In this document: positions 24,661-37,330 of the stretch, one piece after another | Position numbering within the stretch: the stretch's first letter is position 1 | Layout of the letters: each line of letters opens with the position of its first letter | Source: Channa striata | Lineage: Eukaryota; Chordata; Actinopteri; Anabantiformes; Channidae | Assembly: GCA_033026295.1 (NCBI GenBank) | Contig: CM065169.1 | Location: 9,468,462 to 9,532,461 of the forward strand | Direction: 5' to 3' | Length of the DNA: 64,000 bases | Notes under the pieces: model-generated | Told to the model about the DNA's origin: nothing | Databases searched by the model: none | Seen by the model: only the letters and a program-made list of their open reading frames with translations | Position numbers and translations under genes: made by a program

Positions 24661-27600
24661 CGAGGCTGAGTCTCCTTCTACTGGTAGCTGAAATTACATA
24701 TTGTAGCTTTGTCTGTTGTTGCGTGGTAACCTGCAGTAATATGTTGCTCACTTACAACTTTTGCTTTACTCATATGTCTGGTTTAGTTGTCACCACTTTC
24801 TCTTCTTACTCCTAAACTTGTCCAGACATGTTTCCTTGAAGGCGACTGAAAAGCATTTTGGGAAATGTAGGAAAATGCAAGCTGAAGTGGACTCTGTTAA
24901 TCTATCCATCTATTTATTGTCTTCAGCCACTTATTCATGTCAGGGCTGTAAGTGGCTTGAGTCTCTCCCAGCTGACGTTGGACAAAGGAGTGGGGGACAC
25001 TCTGGACAGGTTGTCTTTCAGGACAGCAGCTGTCAATTCTTAGTTAAATTGTTTCAAACAGGCCCCTTCACTGTTTTCGTCAACAGACTGTTTTCATTGT
25101 TTTACAGATTAGATTAGTTTCTTGAGTTGATTATAGATTAAATTACATTAAAAACAATCCTTCGTTTTACAAAAAATAAAGAAAAAAATCCTCTGACAGT
25201 GAACTTAAGTGTATCAGTCTGTTAAGCCTGTGTCATGGAACTGCTTAGGAATCATGACTTAAGCAACATCTGGCTGGTTTTAAGAGTCATGGACAGTTTG
25301 CCGCAGGTGGTGGTGGGCGGAGGTTCGTATGGGTTATATGGACCGTGGAAGTTTAAAAGGGTCAATACATGCAGATACAACAACTGTGGCTCATGTGGCG
25401 AGCTGGAGAAAGCAGAAAAACTGCAGAGTGTCAGAAGAACTCTGCATTCCTTCCATATCCCCTTAAAGACCTCTGATGAGTCACAGATACATTTAATAAG
25501 CGTCCTCTGCAGGAATATAGGGGCACTATAGAACAGGAAGTGCTCAGGCCAATTTGCAAACGTTTAAAGGTCCTTGTTTTGTTTTGTAGTTTAAAATATG
25601 ACTTTTCAATCATGGGTTGATGTGCAAAAGAGCCACAAATGCCACTAGCTTGACCAAAAGAGGGTAAAATCGTGTTTGAGGCCTGGATGGTGGAAATGAT
25701 TATGTTCCCTGAGCTATCATGGAAAGTAATGCTCGGCAGCAATTTGTCCACCTGCACCTCTGAGCAGCGGGCTTGGTAACAATTACTGGTCCAGGAAAGA
25801 AAACATTACAGAGTCATTACAATAATGATAGTAATTCAGGCCAGGATAGACACGGCCTCTGCAGGCCTTCTACTCTTCCTTTCCCTCGTTCTCTCCTTCC
25901 TCATCCCCTCCTTGACTTTCAACGTGTTTTTGCATCCTCCTACTGCTTTAAAATCATTATTCATTTCACTTTGAGCATCGGCTCTATCCTCAAATACTGG
26001 ATGCCCATTTTCTTTCTTTTTTTCTTCTTTTTTTTTTTTTTGTTCTGCGAGTTTACGGCCCCATAAATCACAAATATCACCCAGGAGACACAGTTTAAGT
26101 CTGGGAAGGAATATCACAACAACATTATGGTGCTTTGAGGCTTGAAAAGCCGACCAACTTAAAAACCATCAATGCTGTAACACAGTATAAAACTGCCCCT
26201 TTTTCAACAAATAAAAGCACATAAATGCCCCCCGTCCCCATCAGGGGAGGGTTGACAGGGCAGGAGTCCTGCTGCAGCCCTGCCTGCCAGGCACAGCTTA
26301 TAGCAGCCTTATTTATGTTTCGGAAACTGAGCTGTGAGCGCCAAGACATTATTCAAGATGCTAATGGAGTCGCCACACAGCGACTGCTGCCATCCAGTCT
26401 GGAAAACATTGGAAAATCTTTGTTATGAAAAGAGTGCAAAGATGCCCATCAGTTTGGGGAAAGATGGCTCCGTTTTCCCATCTGGAGCTTGCTGAGTCAG
26501 TGTGGGAGGACGTGTGTATGTTTTCAGCACAGATGATAAAATATCTTACGAAAAAAGACAACGGGCTGCAGTCGCTATTCTGGGTGGGCCCGCAAGCACA
26601 TGACATATTAAGCCTGTGAGGGATTATTTTTGTATTTCTCAGCAGTTTTTAAATACAGTTAGACTGATATATGAGGCCATTCAGTGTCATGGTGTTCTGC
26701 TTTGTTGTCATGTTTATTCACGTCTGGTTTTTATGTTTTTTTTTTGGCAAATATTTAATACAACAGTTTTATGTTATGTAAAATGTCTAATGAATCCCAG
26801 AGATCAACACCTGAAAAAGTGTGTTTGTACTTTTTTAGAACATCTAATTCAAAGCTTAGATCTATACAATACTTTTAAATAAATATCATTGAAATGGTTA
26901 ATCAAAATTAATCCTTGTGTACAGCTAATATAAAAAGCCAGTATTGGACTTCAGTCCTAAATAGCTTTTGCTAAAAACTTTGTGGTGCTGTGACTAATTG
27001 CTGGACCCCGGTGGTTGAGAATTCAAATCTGTGTACAAGAGAAAAGTGGCCAGATTTCTCCTCCACATCTAAACTGTTAGGCTGGAGCAGAGATTTTACC
27101 TGGATAGTGGCAGCAAACGCTGCTTTTGACTTTTCTGTGCGTGTCGGTGTGTGTGTTCGTGTTGGTGGGAGACACACAGCGCGGATTCACGGGAACTGGG
27201 TACTTTGTGTAAGTTAAATTTTCTGTTGACTTGTATTTGAAAGCTGATTACGTGTATAAACGGCAAAGAAATAAACCTTAAAAATATACCTGAGTAAATC
27301 ATGCATCCCTAATCCCCTACCTGGGTTTCAGAATCCAGATTTCCTGTTCACCTGACGATTAAGAAATCTGCTTTCATGAGAAAACCAACTGTAACCTGGT
27401 TACTAAAGTCCATGTAAACAGAACAGTTTACTCTGGGGGAGCAGAGTAAAATTGAACTGGACTGTTGAAATAATGTGCTGGTTTTACTACCTCAGTTTCA
27501 ATGTGAATGTTTGTGATCAAAAAATGTAACTAAACAGAAAAATGAATGTCCACATTTAACCATTTTTTCCATTTTACTGCTGGTGCACTTCTTGTAGCTC

Positions 27601-28157
27601 TGGAAATGAAAGATATTTCATAGTTAGTTTTTACAATCTTTGGCTGCTTGTACATTAAGAGAAAAAGCTGACTTCCTTCAAGACGGGTGATTTAGTTCAG
27701 GGACGGTCTAAATGCTGTCACAGAGGATTTACCCGTCTGACGAGAACTAAACTCTTGCTCGAAATGCACAAAATATCAGCTTTCAGCTCCTGCAAGACAA
27801 AAATAGCAGTATAGCTTTCAAAAGGCCGTTTCACTCAAACAAATTGTTCATGACTGACTCAGAGACACAGCCAACGACAAGTTATCCATCAGAGCGGTGT
27901 GTTTTCTCTGGATAGATCTGGGCGTAGATCAGGCTCAGACAGTGCACGTCTGAGGGCTAAGTGGGAAATCCCCCCTCACCCCCCCCTCCCTTAGCTGCTC
28001 CTATGCCACTGACTGATGTCGTAATTTCTCACTGAAACCTTAACCAAACAATAAATATTCGACAGCTCAGTTGTTCTAAAAAGCAGTGCTGTTTGCTCAA
28101 CACTGCCTGCCAGAACATGCTCGCAGCGTTCGCCGTGCGACGATACGTTGGGCTTTT

Positions 28158-28394
28158 CTATTGTGCGACATCCAGTGAGGAATACTGGAGCCTAGAGATG
28201 TCTGTAACTGACAAAAGTTGGCTTTCTGGTGGATAAAGAGCGTCCAGAAGGCTTTTACCTCTGTACATAAGCATTTCTATTTCTGCTTCAATGCTGCTGG
28301 GAGTTTGAATGCCCTCGATCCTGGATCCGTCTGAGGAAAAAGCGCGATCCGTCAAGCCAAGACAGAATTCATCGCATGTGGAGGCACCGGCCAT
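28158..28394 (-). CDS. Candidate 78-residue open frame of unknown function
   Basis: An ATG in strong Kozak context (A at -3, G at +4; AACATGG) opens a 78-codon frame ending in TAG at 28158-28160. Its composition is unusually protein-like for this interval: MAGASTCDEFCLGL at the start and an amphipathic, acidic stretch (SIEAEIEMLMYRGKSLLDAL) in the middle. A possible donor (AGAG|GTAAAA) occurs inside it, so it could also be a first coding exon truncated here by reading through the intron. I found no partner exon and recognise no family. It could be chance, a retrocopy fragment or a small gene. Confidence 0.2.
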   Translation of the reverse strand: MAGASTCDEFCLGLTDRAFSSDGSRIEGIQTPSSIEAEIEMLMYRGKSLLDALYPPESQLLSVTDISRLQYSSLDVAQ

Positions 28395-31300
28395 GTTGTA
28401 CTCATTAATGACTGGCACACACGAAGAAAGTATCAGTTAATTGCTGCGACATTCCAGCCAACATATAAAGTGCGGCGGTCCAAGCGTTCCTTCCCAGAGA
28501 ACTTATTGAAAATGCTGTAGAGATGTAGACCAGTAATCAGGACAAGATGGAACTTTTGTTTGCAAGTGTTACTCCACTTAGAGAGACTCAATGTAACACA
28601 GCAGGTTTCACAAACAGAATCCGGCGGCTCTGGGTCGCAGTAAATAGTGGAGAGGTGAACTCCACTATGAAAACACTCACACCCGGTTATCAGATTAGGC
28701 CTCGACAAAGAGCTCTCAGCATCAACAAAAGGGAAAAGATATTTCTTCTTTTAAAGAAAAAGGCTCGATTAGCACTGTCACGTTTGTCTTTCTCTTCCCC
28801 GTTTGCCCCCAGTCCTCATTCCTTCCCTTTCTTTCATTTGTTTGAGCTGTCGACAGCGGCTTTGGCCTGAAATTAAAAACCCTTTAGTGTTTGTTTGCTC
28901 GTTGTCAGCACAAGGCTTTTCCCATCATTCCCAGGGACGACATCACTCAAGCCTTTTGAAAATGGCTTTGGCTCTGGTGGTTGGTGGGCAAACGGGTGGC
29001 CTGAAAAATACAAAATAAAAAAAAAAGAAATCTGTTTATGGGTGAGGCTTTGTACCTCTAATTTTCATTACAATGCTTAAAATATTGCATCATTAAATAA
29101 AAACAGATATTTTTGTTTAAATTGTCAAACTTTTATTTAGTTGCAAAGTTACATGATGGTTCAGCAGCTTAAAAACTGAAGGCAACCGGAAGCAATATTT
29201 TCTAAAAATGGTCATTTTAAAACTGGTCTTTAAAAAAGGCAACATCCTATGTGTGTGTGGGTGTTTGTGTGTGTGGGTGTGTGCGGATGTGTGGCTGGGG
29301 GGTGGGGGTCTTTGGCTCATAGTCTGGGGTCAAGCACACACTCACTGGCAGTGTGTTTGACCCAGGAGTGTCTGAAGTGTTGACTCTCCGAGAGGTCAAG
29401 GGCCAGGTGGAGAATGATGACTGAGGGGGTCTCACAGCTTTATTTACACTGCTTTTTAAATGTGGTTGCACATCTGGTTGGCGACCTACTTATTTATCCT
29501 TTTATTTTGAATACATTTTTTGGGAATGCTCTGGCGATGTAACTGCTCTCAGTGACACTCATACTCACTTTCTGTATTTGCTATCACTATTTACTTCTGT
29601 GTTTCCACACAAGGATCAATACACAGTTGAGCAATTCAGGTTTTGCAGCTGTTGCCACAAGTGTTTCATGCCAATCGATTTTACAAAGTCTGTGACACTT
29701 ACAGTAAATGTAAGAAAAACTGCCAAATGGAGACTGTGTCTGTCGAAAGAAAAAATTCACTTTCAAGTTTATCTGCCGCATCCTACTGTATCTCGATCGG
29801 GTATGACTAGAAGCTAATTGCTGATTTATGCTGATATTAAATCAGTTTAGGTGCAGTTCAATGCCTAGATGTGCTAAAAGAGCTTTTATTGACGTCCCTC
29901 ATTTTTGGAGAAAAAGGATGAAAACAAACATCATCCACAGGCAATATGGAAGCGAGTGGCAAAGTGAGGCCATGTTTTTCACATTTGCTGTTGTTTCATG
30001 TACGAGACAGACAAAGAATTTGATCCAGCTCCAGTATTTGTATTTTGTATTTATAGTTTATTAAAACTCATACTAAAACTGTGTGGAAACATAATGCAGT
30101 CTTGAAGTAACAACAAAAATGAGCTGTTTGGTTTACAAGGTAATTCATCAGGAAGGTGGAGGCAGCGGGAGGCTGCGTCATTTTGACGGAGCCTCCTGTG
30201 GTTCCAGTCCTTGGGGCACGATACTCTTCCTCGCTGAATTAAAGGAGACGCTCTGCTTTCTTTAAACAACTCAGGTAAAAAGTCTGGTTGAACACAACCT
30301 ACGTCATTAGTGGTTGACGCAGTTTTACAGTTTTTTTAGGATGTCAAGTAGTTAATTGGCAATGCAACCAATCAAAAAGAAGTTTCCTTAGTGAATGTGA
30401 CCGCGACAACCAATCAGCGAACAGCCCTCATGCGCCGCAAACGGCAAAAGGTAGATTCGTAATAGAGGTTTTGAACATGCTGAAACACAGCTCCGTGCAT
30501 TTATGAAAAGGAATGTGCACACTGACATGAGTTTGCTGTTCACAAAATATTGGATCAGAATTCGCTCGTGGTTTCTTGGGGTTGTGGTGATGGTCTACTT
30601 TGTCTTACCCGGCTTTCTGTTTCGCGCAGTAGATTTCTGTGTGTCTATATTGATAATTGACCGGTCAGTGGATATCTTTATCTTCCTCCTACTCTGACGA
30701 GGTTTTCCACACACTCTGTCAGTGGGATCAAACGGACTCGAACAAATTGAAAAGATAATTGCAGGCTGCCGGCAGCCACCATGTCACGGGGCTCCCTGAG
30801 CATACAGTGCAGGAATGCACTGAGAGCGGAGCATCACATGGTGTTGACAGGAGCAGCGGAAACCACCTGGAGTTTAAACTAAACTTGCAAGGTCACCTTT
30901 CCTCATTTTTCTCCATCTGTGGCATGTACAAAACCCTCAGGGTTTAACCAGTCTGGACTCATCTGGGGCACGTGTTCGACTTATGCCAGACAAAGACAAC
31001 AATTATCTCCTCATTGGCAATTTGCTTGAGATTATTTTAGGGATTTTTGACTCTGGAACCAAAGGGGGTGTTTTTAATTGAGCGGTATTTCGTTGGTGCT
31101 GCCGTATAAAAAATGTTTGCTTCATCAAATTGATAATTTAACTCTTCATCCTATTCTGGACCACTGTGCCAGGTTCTTCTTTCGTTTTCTATTATACACT
31201 GATCTGTATTCCAAATGCATCATTTTACAGTGTTTATAGAAAACACATTAAGAGTGATTCATGAATTAGTTCCCCTACTGGCAGCAGGCCTAACAGAATT

Positions 31301-34300
31301 AAACAGTCATGACTGTAATATTAAATACATGGTTATGGTTATGGGCAGCTTATTTAGTTATAGGAAAAAAACATGCTTTGCATTAAAGTAGTAACTTCAT
31401 TAAGGTTAAAAAATGTTCACTATCATGGTCGATAAATCAAAACTCATCCTCCACATTGTTCTTTATTCACTTTCCGACTCCCTGATTTGCTTTCGTTAGA
31501 GCTGCCAGAGGCGACTTGGGCATAAAACACAAGCCTGGGTCACAACAACCTGAGCCTTTTTCAGTAGAGAACAGATCAATTTATTAGGTGTGTATTTAAA
31601 ATATGCTACCAGTTCTGTGTCATGATCAGCATTTCAAAGCTGCAAAAGTAAGACAAAGAACGGTTTAAGTGTCACAGGTGCGGGGATAGTGGCGTAGCCT
31701 GTGGCAGTGTTTTACTCATAAATGTCCACTCGGATCACAACACACTCCCCACCAATCAAAATCCAAACTACAAAACACCCCAAACCTCAGTGGCCTGAAA
31801 TGTCTGAGTTCAGACTTTGTCATAATTACAGAAGACGTATTTTTGCTTTTGAGTAGGGCTCAAATTAACTAAACAACAAAAGTGGTTAATAATTACTTTG
31901 GTACTTACAAGGTCACATGACTATGTGTAATGTTAAGGATATGACTGGAAGTTGTGAACCCTCAAAGAATTATCACCAAACTCTGCAGCTTCCGTCAGCT
32001 CTTTGAAGCATTTTAGGGTCTTTCAGCTCATTGTTTTGTTTTTATGGCCCACAACTTTACAGTCTCATAAGTGTTGATTCTTTTCTTTTTCACTGAAAAC
32101 AGCTCTGAACAATCACCCAAAAACAGACAAAGGTCGCATCGACTTGTTTACACTGCTGTGTATTTGGCAGCTAAAGAGTAAAACATTTTCCTCAAGAAAA
32201 TGAAGAGAAAACTGAACTTTGTCGGGTTTGGTAAATGCTGATGTTGCGACCAGCGCGTAAGAGATAAAGTTGTTGCGGTTTTAACAATGAAAGCTTGGAG
32301 CTAATTCATTCAGTTTAATTCCATTTTGCACAAAATATATGCAAAGTTAAATTAATCTCGAGACTCAGGCTCAATACAGAGCATTTACAGGAGTGATTTC
32401 TCGTGCAACTGGTGGCAAGAAAGCGAATAAGCATATAGTTAAAAATGTCATCTGTCCTTCAAATGATTCTCCTCAGAATAAAAGAAAAGGTTGTATCCAA
32501 GGTGTCCAGGTCCAATTGACCCTAACTGACCTTTGCTCCTGTCTGTGTCCTTGTAAAACGTCTTAAAGTAGCAGGGTGGGGGAGGAGATTTAAGCTTTCA
32601 GAATTGTCCACATTTTCTTCCAGTGCCTGGGAGACTGTGATTCACAGCCCGCTCTCCATCTCAGCCATTATGGTTACGTCTTTTAAAGGCATGGGGGTGT
32701 CGGTTACTGCTGTCCACAGACACGCAGTCAGCCTGACTGATTTAGCTCTTTAGATTTGTGTGGAATTAGTCACAGAGGAGGGCTGGCTGGGACACCGGGG
32801 AGTTTAAGACATTGTTGGGACTGAGGAAGCCCGGAGTGGGTAGGCTTTTTTCTTTCTTTCTGCTTTTACGACCCCTCGGGTTTCCACCTGTGCTGACACG
32901 GCTGCGGCTTTACAATAGTCCCGAAAGAGTTACAAGCAGCCGGGTAGAAATTCCAGGCCTTTTTTTTTTTCCCTTTCTCTTTTTCCCCTTTTCTTTTTTT
33001 CCCCTTTTTACTGGAAGGGTGGGGTGGGGGCTGCAGTTATTGTGGAGAATTTGTCAGGCAGCCAGTTGCATAGGCAGGGCCAAGTAGTGATTTATGGCAA
33101 CATCTGCAAGATGCAAAGCCCTTGTATATGGTTTTAATCATTCAAAGAGCAGTGACTGAATTGGAGACTGAAAAGAGATGGTCTGATAGGGTTTTATGGA
33201 GTCCATGCTGGGACTCATGCTGATGGTAACTGGTGTGAAAATATTACATATATGACCGTGGGATTTCTACAGCTCAGCGTTTCCAAGACAAAGCTCCAAT
33301 ACGGTAAAAAGATTCTCACCAAGCTTGAGAATAATCTGCCAATGATGAAGTTTTGTCAGAAAAACTTAAGCGAGGGAAGGCAACACAACACAAATCTTGC
33401 TGGATTAGCCTGTCAGCAGTTGGGACCCAGAATGAGTGTGACCTCACATACCAAAACCTGCGATCACCTCATTTTTTTTAAAACTCCGTATTTTTGCGCC
33501 GACAAAGCACATCTAATGTCGAAACAAGCCCAGTGGTCGTAAAAGTCAGACATCACCCCCCCCAGCAGATTTGCTGAGGATGAATAATAATTTCTGCAAG
33601 CCGCCTGGAGCTATTTAATATAATAAACATCTGTCTGTATGTCACCACATCTGGCAATAATAAAGCCAAATTAGCTACAAAATTCAAAGTGTCTGGCAAT
33701 GAGATAAGACTGGGGCATGCTAAATTCATTTTCTTGGCTCAGTCTCTGGGGTGTGTGGAGCAGCACTGGCCTGAGGAGCTGACCGTGGATCAGCCTCTCG
33801 TTGCTAATCTCCTCATTTCTAGGTCAGAAAACGGAGCCTGGGCTCTGATCTGCGACCAGCGGGTAGTGGGCTCCATCAGTCGTCTGCCACTCATTGGTGG
33901 TCTGGAGGAATAATTAACTTCCTGTCTCATTTCTCTGGACACAGAATCAAAGAGGGAAAATTATTCTGCAATCTGGCTGGTGAAACTCCTCGGTCCGCGG
34001 CATCTTTTAAAAGTGGAAACCTTCTACTCCTCAGTCACTTGTTAGGCCACAAATTGTGTTTTGGTTGCAGCAATTTCAGAGACTTTCCTAAAGGAGTAAA
34101 TAAACCATTCTGAGGGGAATTACATCCACCCGCTTAATTGTTACATGCATAGTTTAGTGAAGTGTAAAACCTAGAAGAAGGGGATGGAGAACTGTTGACA
34201 GGGAGGTTTGAAGCTGCCATACATTGAGAAGGACAGACAGTTTCATTCCACAGTTTCCATTAAGTGACCTTGAGCAAGGCAGTGCTGAGAAAAATCCCCC

Positions 34301-36700
34301 AGATCATTTTACTCTGCTAACAGCCTCATGCTTTTGAGCACAATCCAAGAGTAAATTTGTAATGAAACATAGCACTTAATCTGCTTTCCCTCAACCTGTC
34401 TCACTTACTTCTTAAGTCGGAGATTTCCTTTGTGATACCTACAAGCTTCGACTTGTTGGATTACAGTACGGCAGTAGAAAGGGTAAAAGTGAGTTTCTAG
34501 CTGATAAAGTGTGAAACCTCAGTCGAGCTGTGATATTTCATTCTGGTGTCTGACTGCGTCTTTTTTAAATACATTTTGCCACCGCGAGACACCTAATATT
34601 CTTCAAGGGTGTCGCTTAAAGTGATGAACTCATGCGGGTTTTGTGGGTCTGTACACACTTAGCCAGAAAAAAATCAGCAGACAAAGTTAGCAACTAAGTG
34701 AGCACCAGACATTTTTGGTAGATTACTCAAACTGGACTTTTTGGAACATATTTCATATTTCACTGATACTGGAGCAGCCCACTAATGCAGCCTGGATGTT
34801 TGAACATATTGTACTCTCGTCTGTGTTTAACCAATTTACTGCACACACAGTCAAATACAGCAACATCAATATCTCCTGGGTAGTGAAATACATAGCCAAA
34901 AGGTACATTCCAGTTGTCGGGCGTTTACTTAAAACCCTCCAACTGCTCCAGTGGAGCATATCTACGACTCCTAAAAGAAGCTGTTTCATTTCTGGTCTGA
35001 CGTGTGTTTATGCACATCTCAGCATACATCACCAGCTCATCGTACATCATTTCACCCACATAAAGGTTTGGAAATTTACTTGCCAACAATACAACGTGTC
35101 AGTGCTATAAATATCACCACATTGTGCTTTACTAAAACCGCAATCACAATCCACAGAGTTTATCATTCATCACTCCCCGGCCCCACTTATCCACCCAGGA
35201 GGGTCAGCTTTGTTAGACATAGTTTCTGCTCCAACCTGACGCGACTCTGCATTGAGATAAGGGTATTAACACACAGTGGACTGGTCCTCGGATGTTGCCT
35301 CAGCCGTGGCAGCAGCAGCAGCGGCGGCAGCAGCTGTTACCCAGGTGTTGGGATGTGTGTGGCTCCACCATCTTGTCTTAATCGCAGCCTTTCCAAAGAA
35401 CTGGCACGACTTCCAACAAACCCCCTCATTCCTTTACAGTGGGGTAAAGGCATAGAAACCAGCACAGCCAACAGCCAGGTGTATGTAAACGTTAGTCAGC
35501 CAGAAGGACGGCAGAGAAATAACACGTCCTATGAAAGCAAATCTCATCATCAGCATTTCCATACACAAACTGAGTGAGAGTGGGAACCCGAACACACCCT
35601 CAGCATCCACATACCGGTAACAAAAAGAAGTGCGTTTTACTAGTTTTCACTCCACTACTTTTCATGTTGCCATTTAGTCTGAAGACAGGATATAGCCACT
35701 GGCCTTGAATAGGGGATCTGACTAAATCCTCTCCGAACTGCTGGCACCACCATCGTCAATCTGCCATTTAGTAAACACAGCTCCACTGTGGCGGGCAGGG
35801 AGCCGCAAGATGCCTTCCAAGTGCAAGTTTCAACAGCTAGCCCAGTGCACAAGCACACCTTTTTCCCTCATGTTGAAGAGAAGAGGCCTGAAACAACAAA
35901 CCACCAGGTGAGAAGCGCTGTGGGATCAGGGAGGGGGGAGTGAGTCATCCGGCACACAGAGAGGCTCTAGTTTGGGCCGCACTATTCCAACAGTAATTTG
36001 TGGGTCCGAACAAATAGCACGTGATTATTAATAATCAGTAAGTAGTGGAATTCTTCTTAAAGGTGGTTAAAGCAATCATATCAGAAATGATGGTGTGTAC
36101 TAGGATTATTATCTGATGTAGTTGTGGTATTAGTTGCAAGAGTTGTCATATTCACAAGTGGAGTAGCAATAGTTTATGGAGCACACGGCTCATTGGTACG
36201 TTGAGTAGTCGCAGTAATTATTCCTCTTTTATCAGACCTATAGAAGCTTTTATGAAAAGTCTGATGTTACCAAAACAAGTCAGGATCGTATCTTTCAAAG
36301 TTAATAGATTAATATTATTCACGCTTTAAGTTTTCTAATTTCATACTGAGCTGGAATGGAAGGAAAGTAACAAGAAGAAAGGGAAAATTAGTAACTTTGG
36401 AAGATTCTCTCTTTTGCTTGGTAACAAATTTATTTAGGATTTGCATATTTAAGAATAATACCCATTCAAATGTTACGCATGTTACTATGTACTATCATAG
36501 AGTTCATAACTCTCAACCCAACTTTATCAAACTGTATACAGTATTGATAGCTCTAGGAGTAGTTGCCTTTGTGGTGTGTATGGAAATGAGAGTCTTGCTA
36601 ATAATATCTTCGCTATTACTACAATGACCCATGGAGACACAATAACTGCTGCTGATTCAATGGAAAATTTGACATAGAACAACACATTGTTACTTTGTAG
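28395..36700. other. Gene-poor intergenic DNA downstream of lrig3
   Basis: Apart from the weak open frame at 30503-30697 I see no gene. The region has a GT-rich tract around 29250-29300, a C/T-rich tract near 32955-33010, a CAG/GGC trinucleotide patch near 35310-35335, and stretches at 32600-32720 and 33560-34100 that look like candidate conserved non-coding elements. A long open frame at 35002-35577 begins with GTG, not ATG, and has no protein-like composition. Confidence 0.35.
30503..30697 (+). CDS. Weak candidate: 64-residue hydrophobic open frame
   Basis: A 64-codon frame from ATG to TGA encodes a basic N-terminus followed by two strongly hydrophobic stretches (FLGVVVMVYFVLPGFL and an FIFLLL end), as in small membrane proteins. 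Two CCAAT boxes (30368-30372 and 30410-30414) lie 90-135 bases upstream, next to a locally CpG-bearing stretch. The Kozak context is poor and T-rich DNA readily gives hydrophobic frames by chance, so support is low. Confidence 0.1.
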   Translation: MKRNVHTDMSLLFTKYWIRIRSWFLGVVVMVYFVLPGFLFRAVDFCVSILIIDRSVDIFIFLLL

Positions 36701-36714
36701 TGCCGCTATAAAAT

Positions 36715-36720
36715 TTTATT
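36715..36720 (-). terminator. lrig3: Candidate distal polyadenylation signal of lrig3
   Basis: TTTATT here (AATAAA on the minus strand) lies about 610 bases past the stop codon at 37331. Nearer alternatives are at 37234-37239 (about 92 bases past the stop) and 36962-36967, so alternative 3' ends are possible. The choice between them is inference. Confidence 0.4.
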
Positions 36721-37330
36721 TTAATAACTGCAATAAGGCTGTGATAATAAAAAGCTGAACGTCCTGTCTCTCGCTCTTTCTCTGTGGGGGGGCTGACTGA
36801 TGACAGACCTGCACCATCCTTGGCGGTCTGTGGTTCTGCTTTAAAAAGCCAGCATTAAAAAGAGCCACTACCAACACCAGCACCACCTCCATCGCATCTG
36901 CAGGATAAAGACCACGAATGAGGACACGGAACACTGATTGAATGTAGCAGCACATTAGTGTTTTATTGTTAACAAATGTGCAAAATATTGCTTCATTCAA
37001 AGCCGGAATAGCTAAATATGCAAACGCTGCAAAATACTCGTACATAAAAGGTAAGCAAAAATATCGCAATCTGTTTATATACAATTTACAAAATAGAATA
37101 AACTTTATATAAAAGTATATTTTTATCTATTTAACTGAAGCTGTATCCTTTACAGCTTTTTGTATGCTCCTTGTCGTTTCTGTAGGAGCATCACATCGTC
37201 CTTTACATTCACTCATTGCATATTTAAAGAGTCTTTATTGAAAAAGTGTCTAATCAGTGAGGTAGTAATTTGAATTTTTGGTCATCCTCTTCATGAAAAC
37301 CAAGAGCAAACAGGAGCCCAGTCAGCTGGG

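Larger units (their letters stand above)
20331..28157. other. Gene-poor intergenic DNA
   Basis: No supported gene. It holds the hairpins at 21425-21464 and 24635-24660, a C-rich patch at 22138-22195, an 18-T run at 23965-23982 immediately followed by the GGCGCGCC palindrome, a T-run at about 26029-26041, and scattered short open frames of non-protein-like composition. Parts of 26440-26620 and 27590-27760 look compositionally like conserved non-coding DNA, but that cannot be tested without alignment. Confidence 0.35.

Noticed and set aside
26985..27040. Possible second tRNA-derived SINE
   Set aside because: Only a weak B-box-like word is present, with no A box at the right distance.
35002..35577. 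191-codon plus-strand open frame, longest in the gene-poor interval
   Set aside because: It begins at GTG, not ATG, has low-complexity Ser/Gly and His/Thr composition, no domain, and no splice context.
14650..36700. CRISPR arrays, operons or prophage-like gene clusters
   Set aside because: The window is vertebrate nuclear DNA with spliced genes; no spaced repeats or bacterial gene organisation are present.
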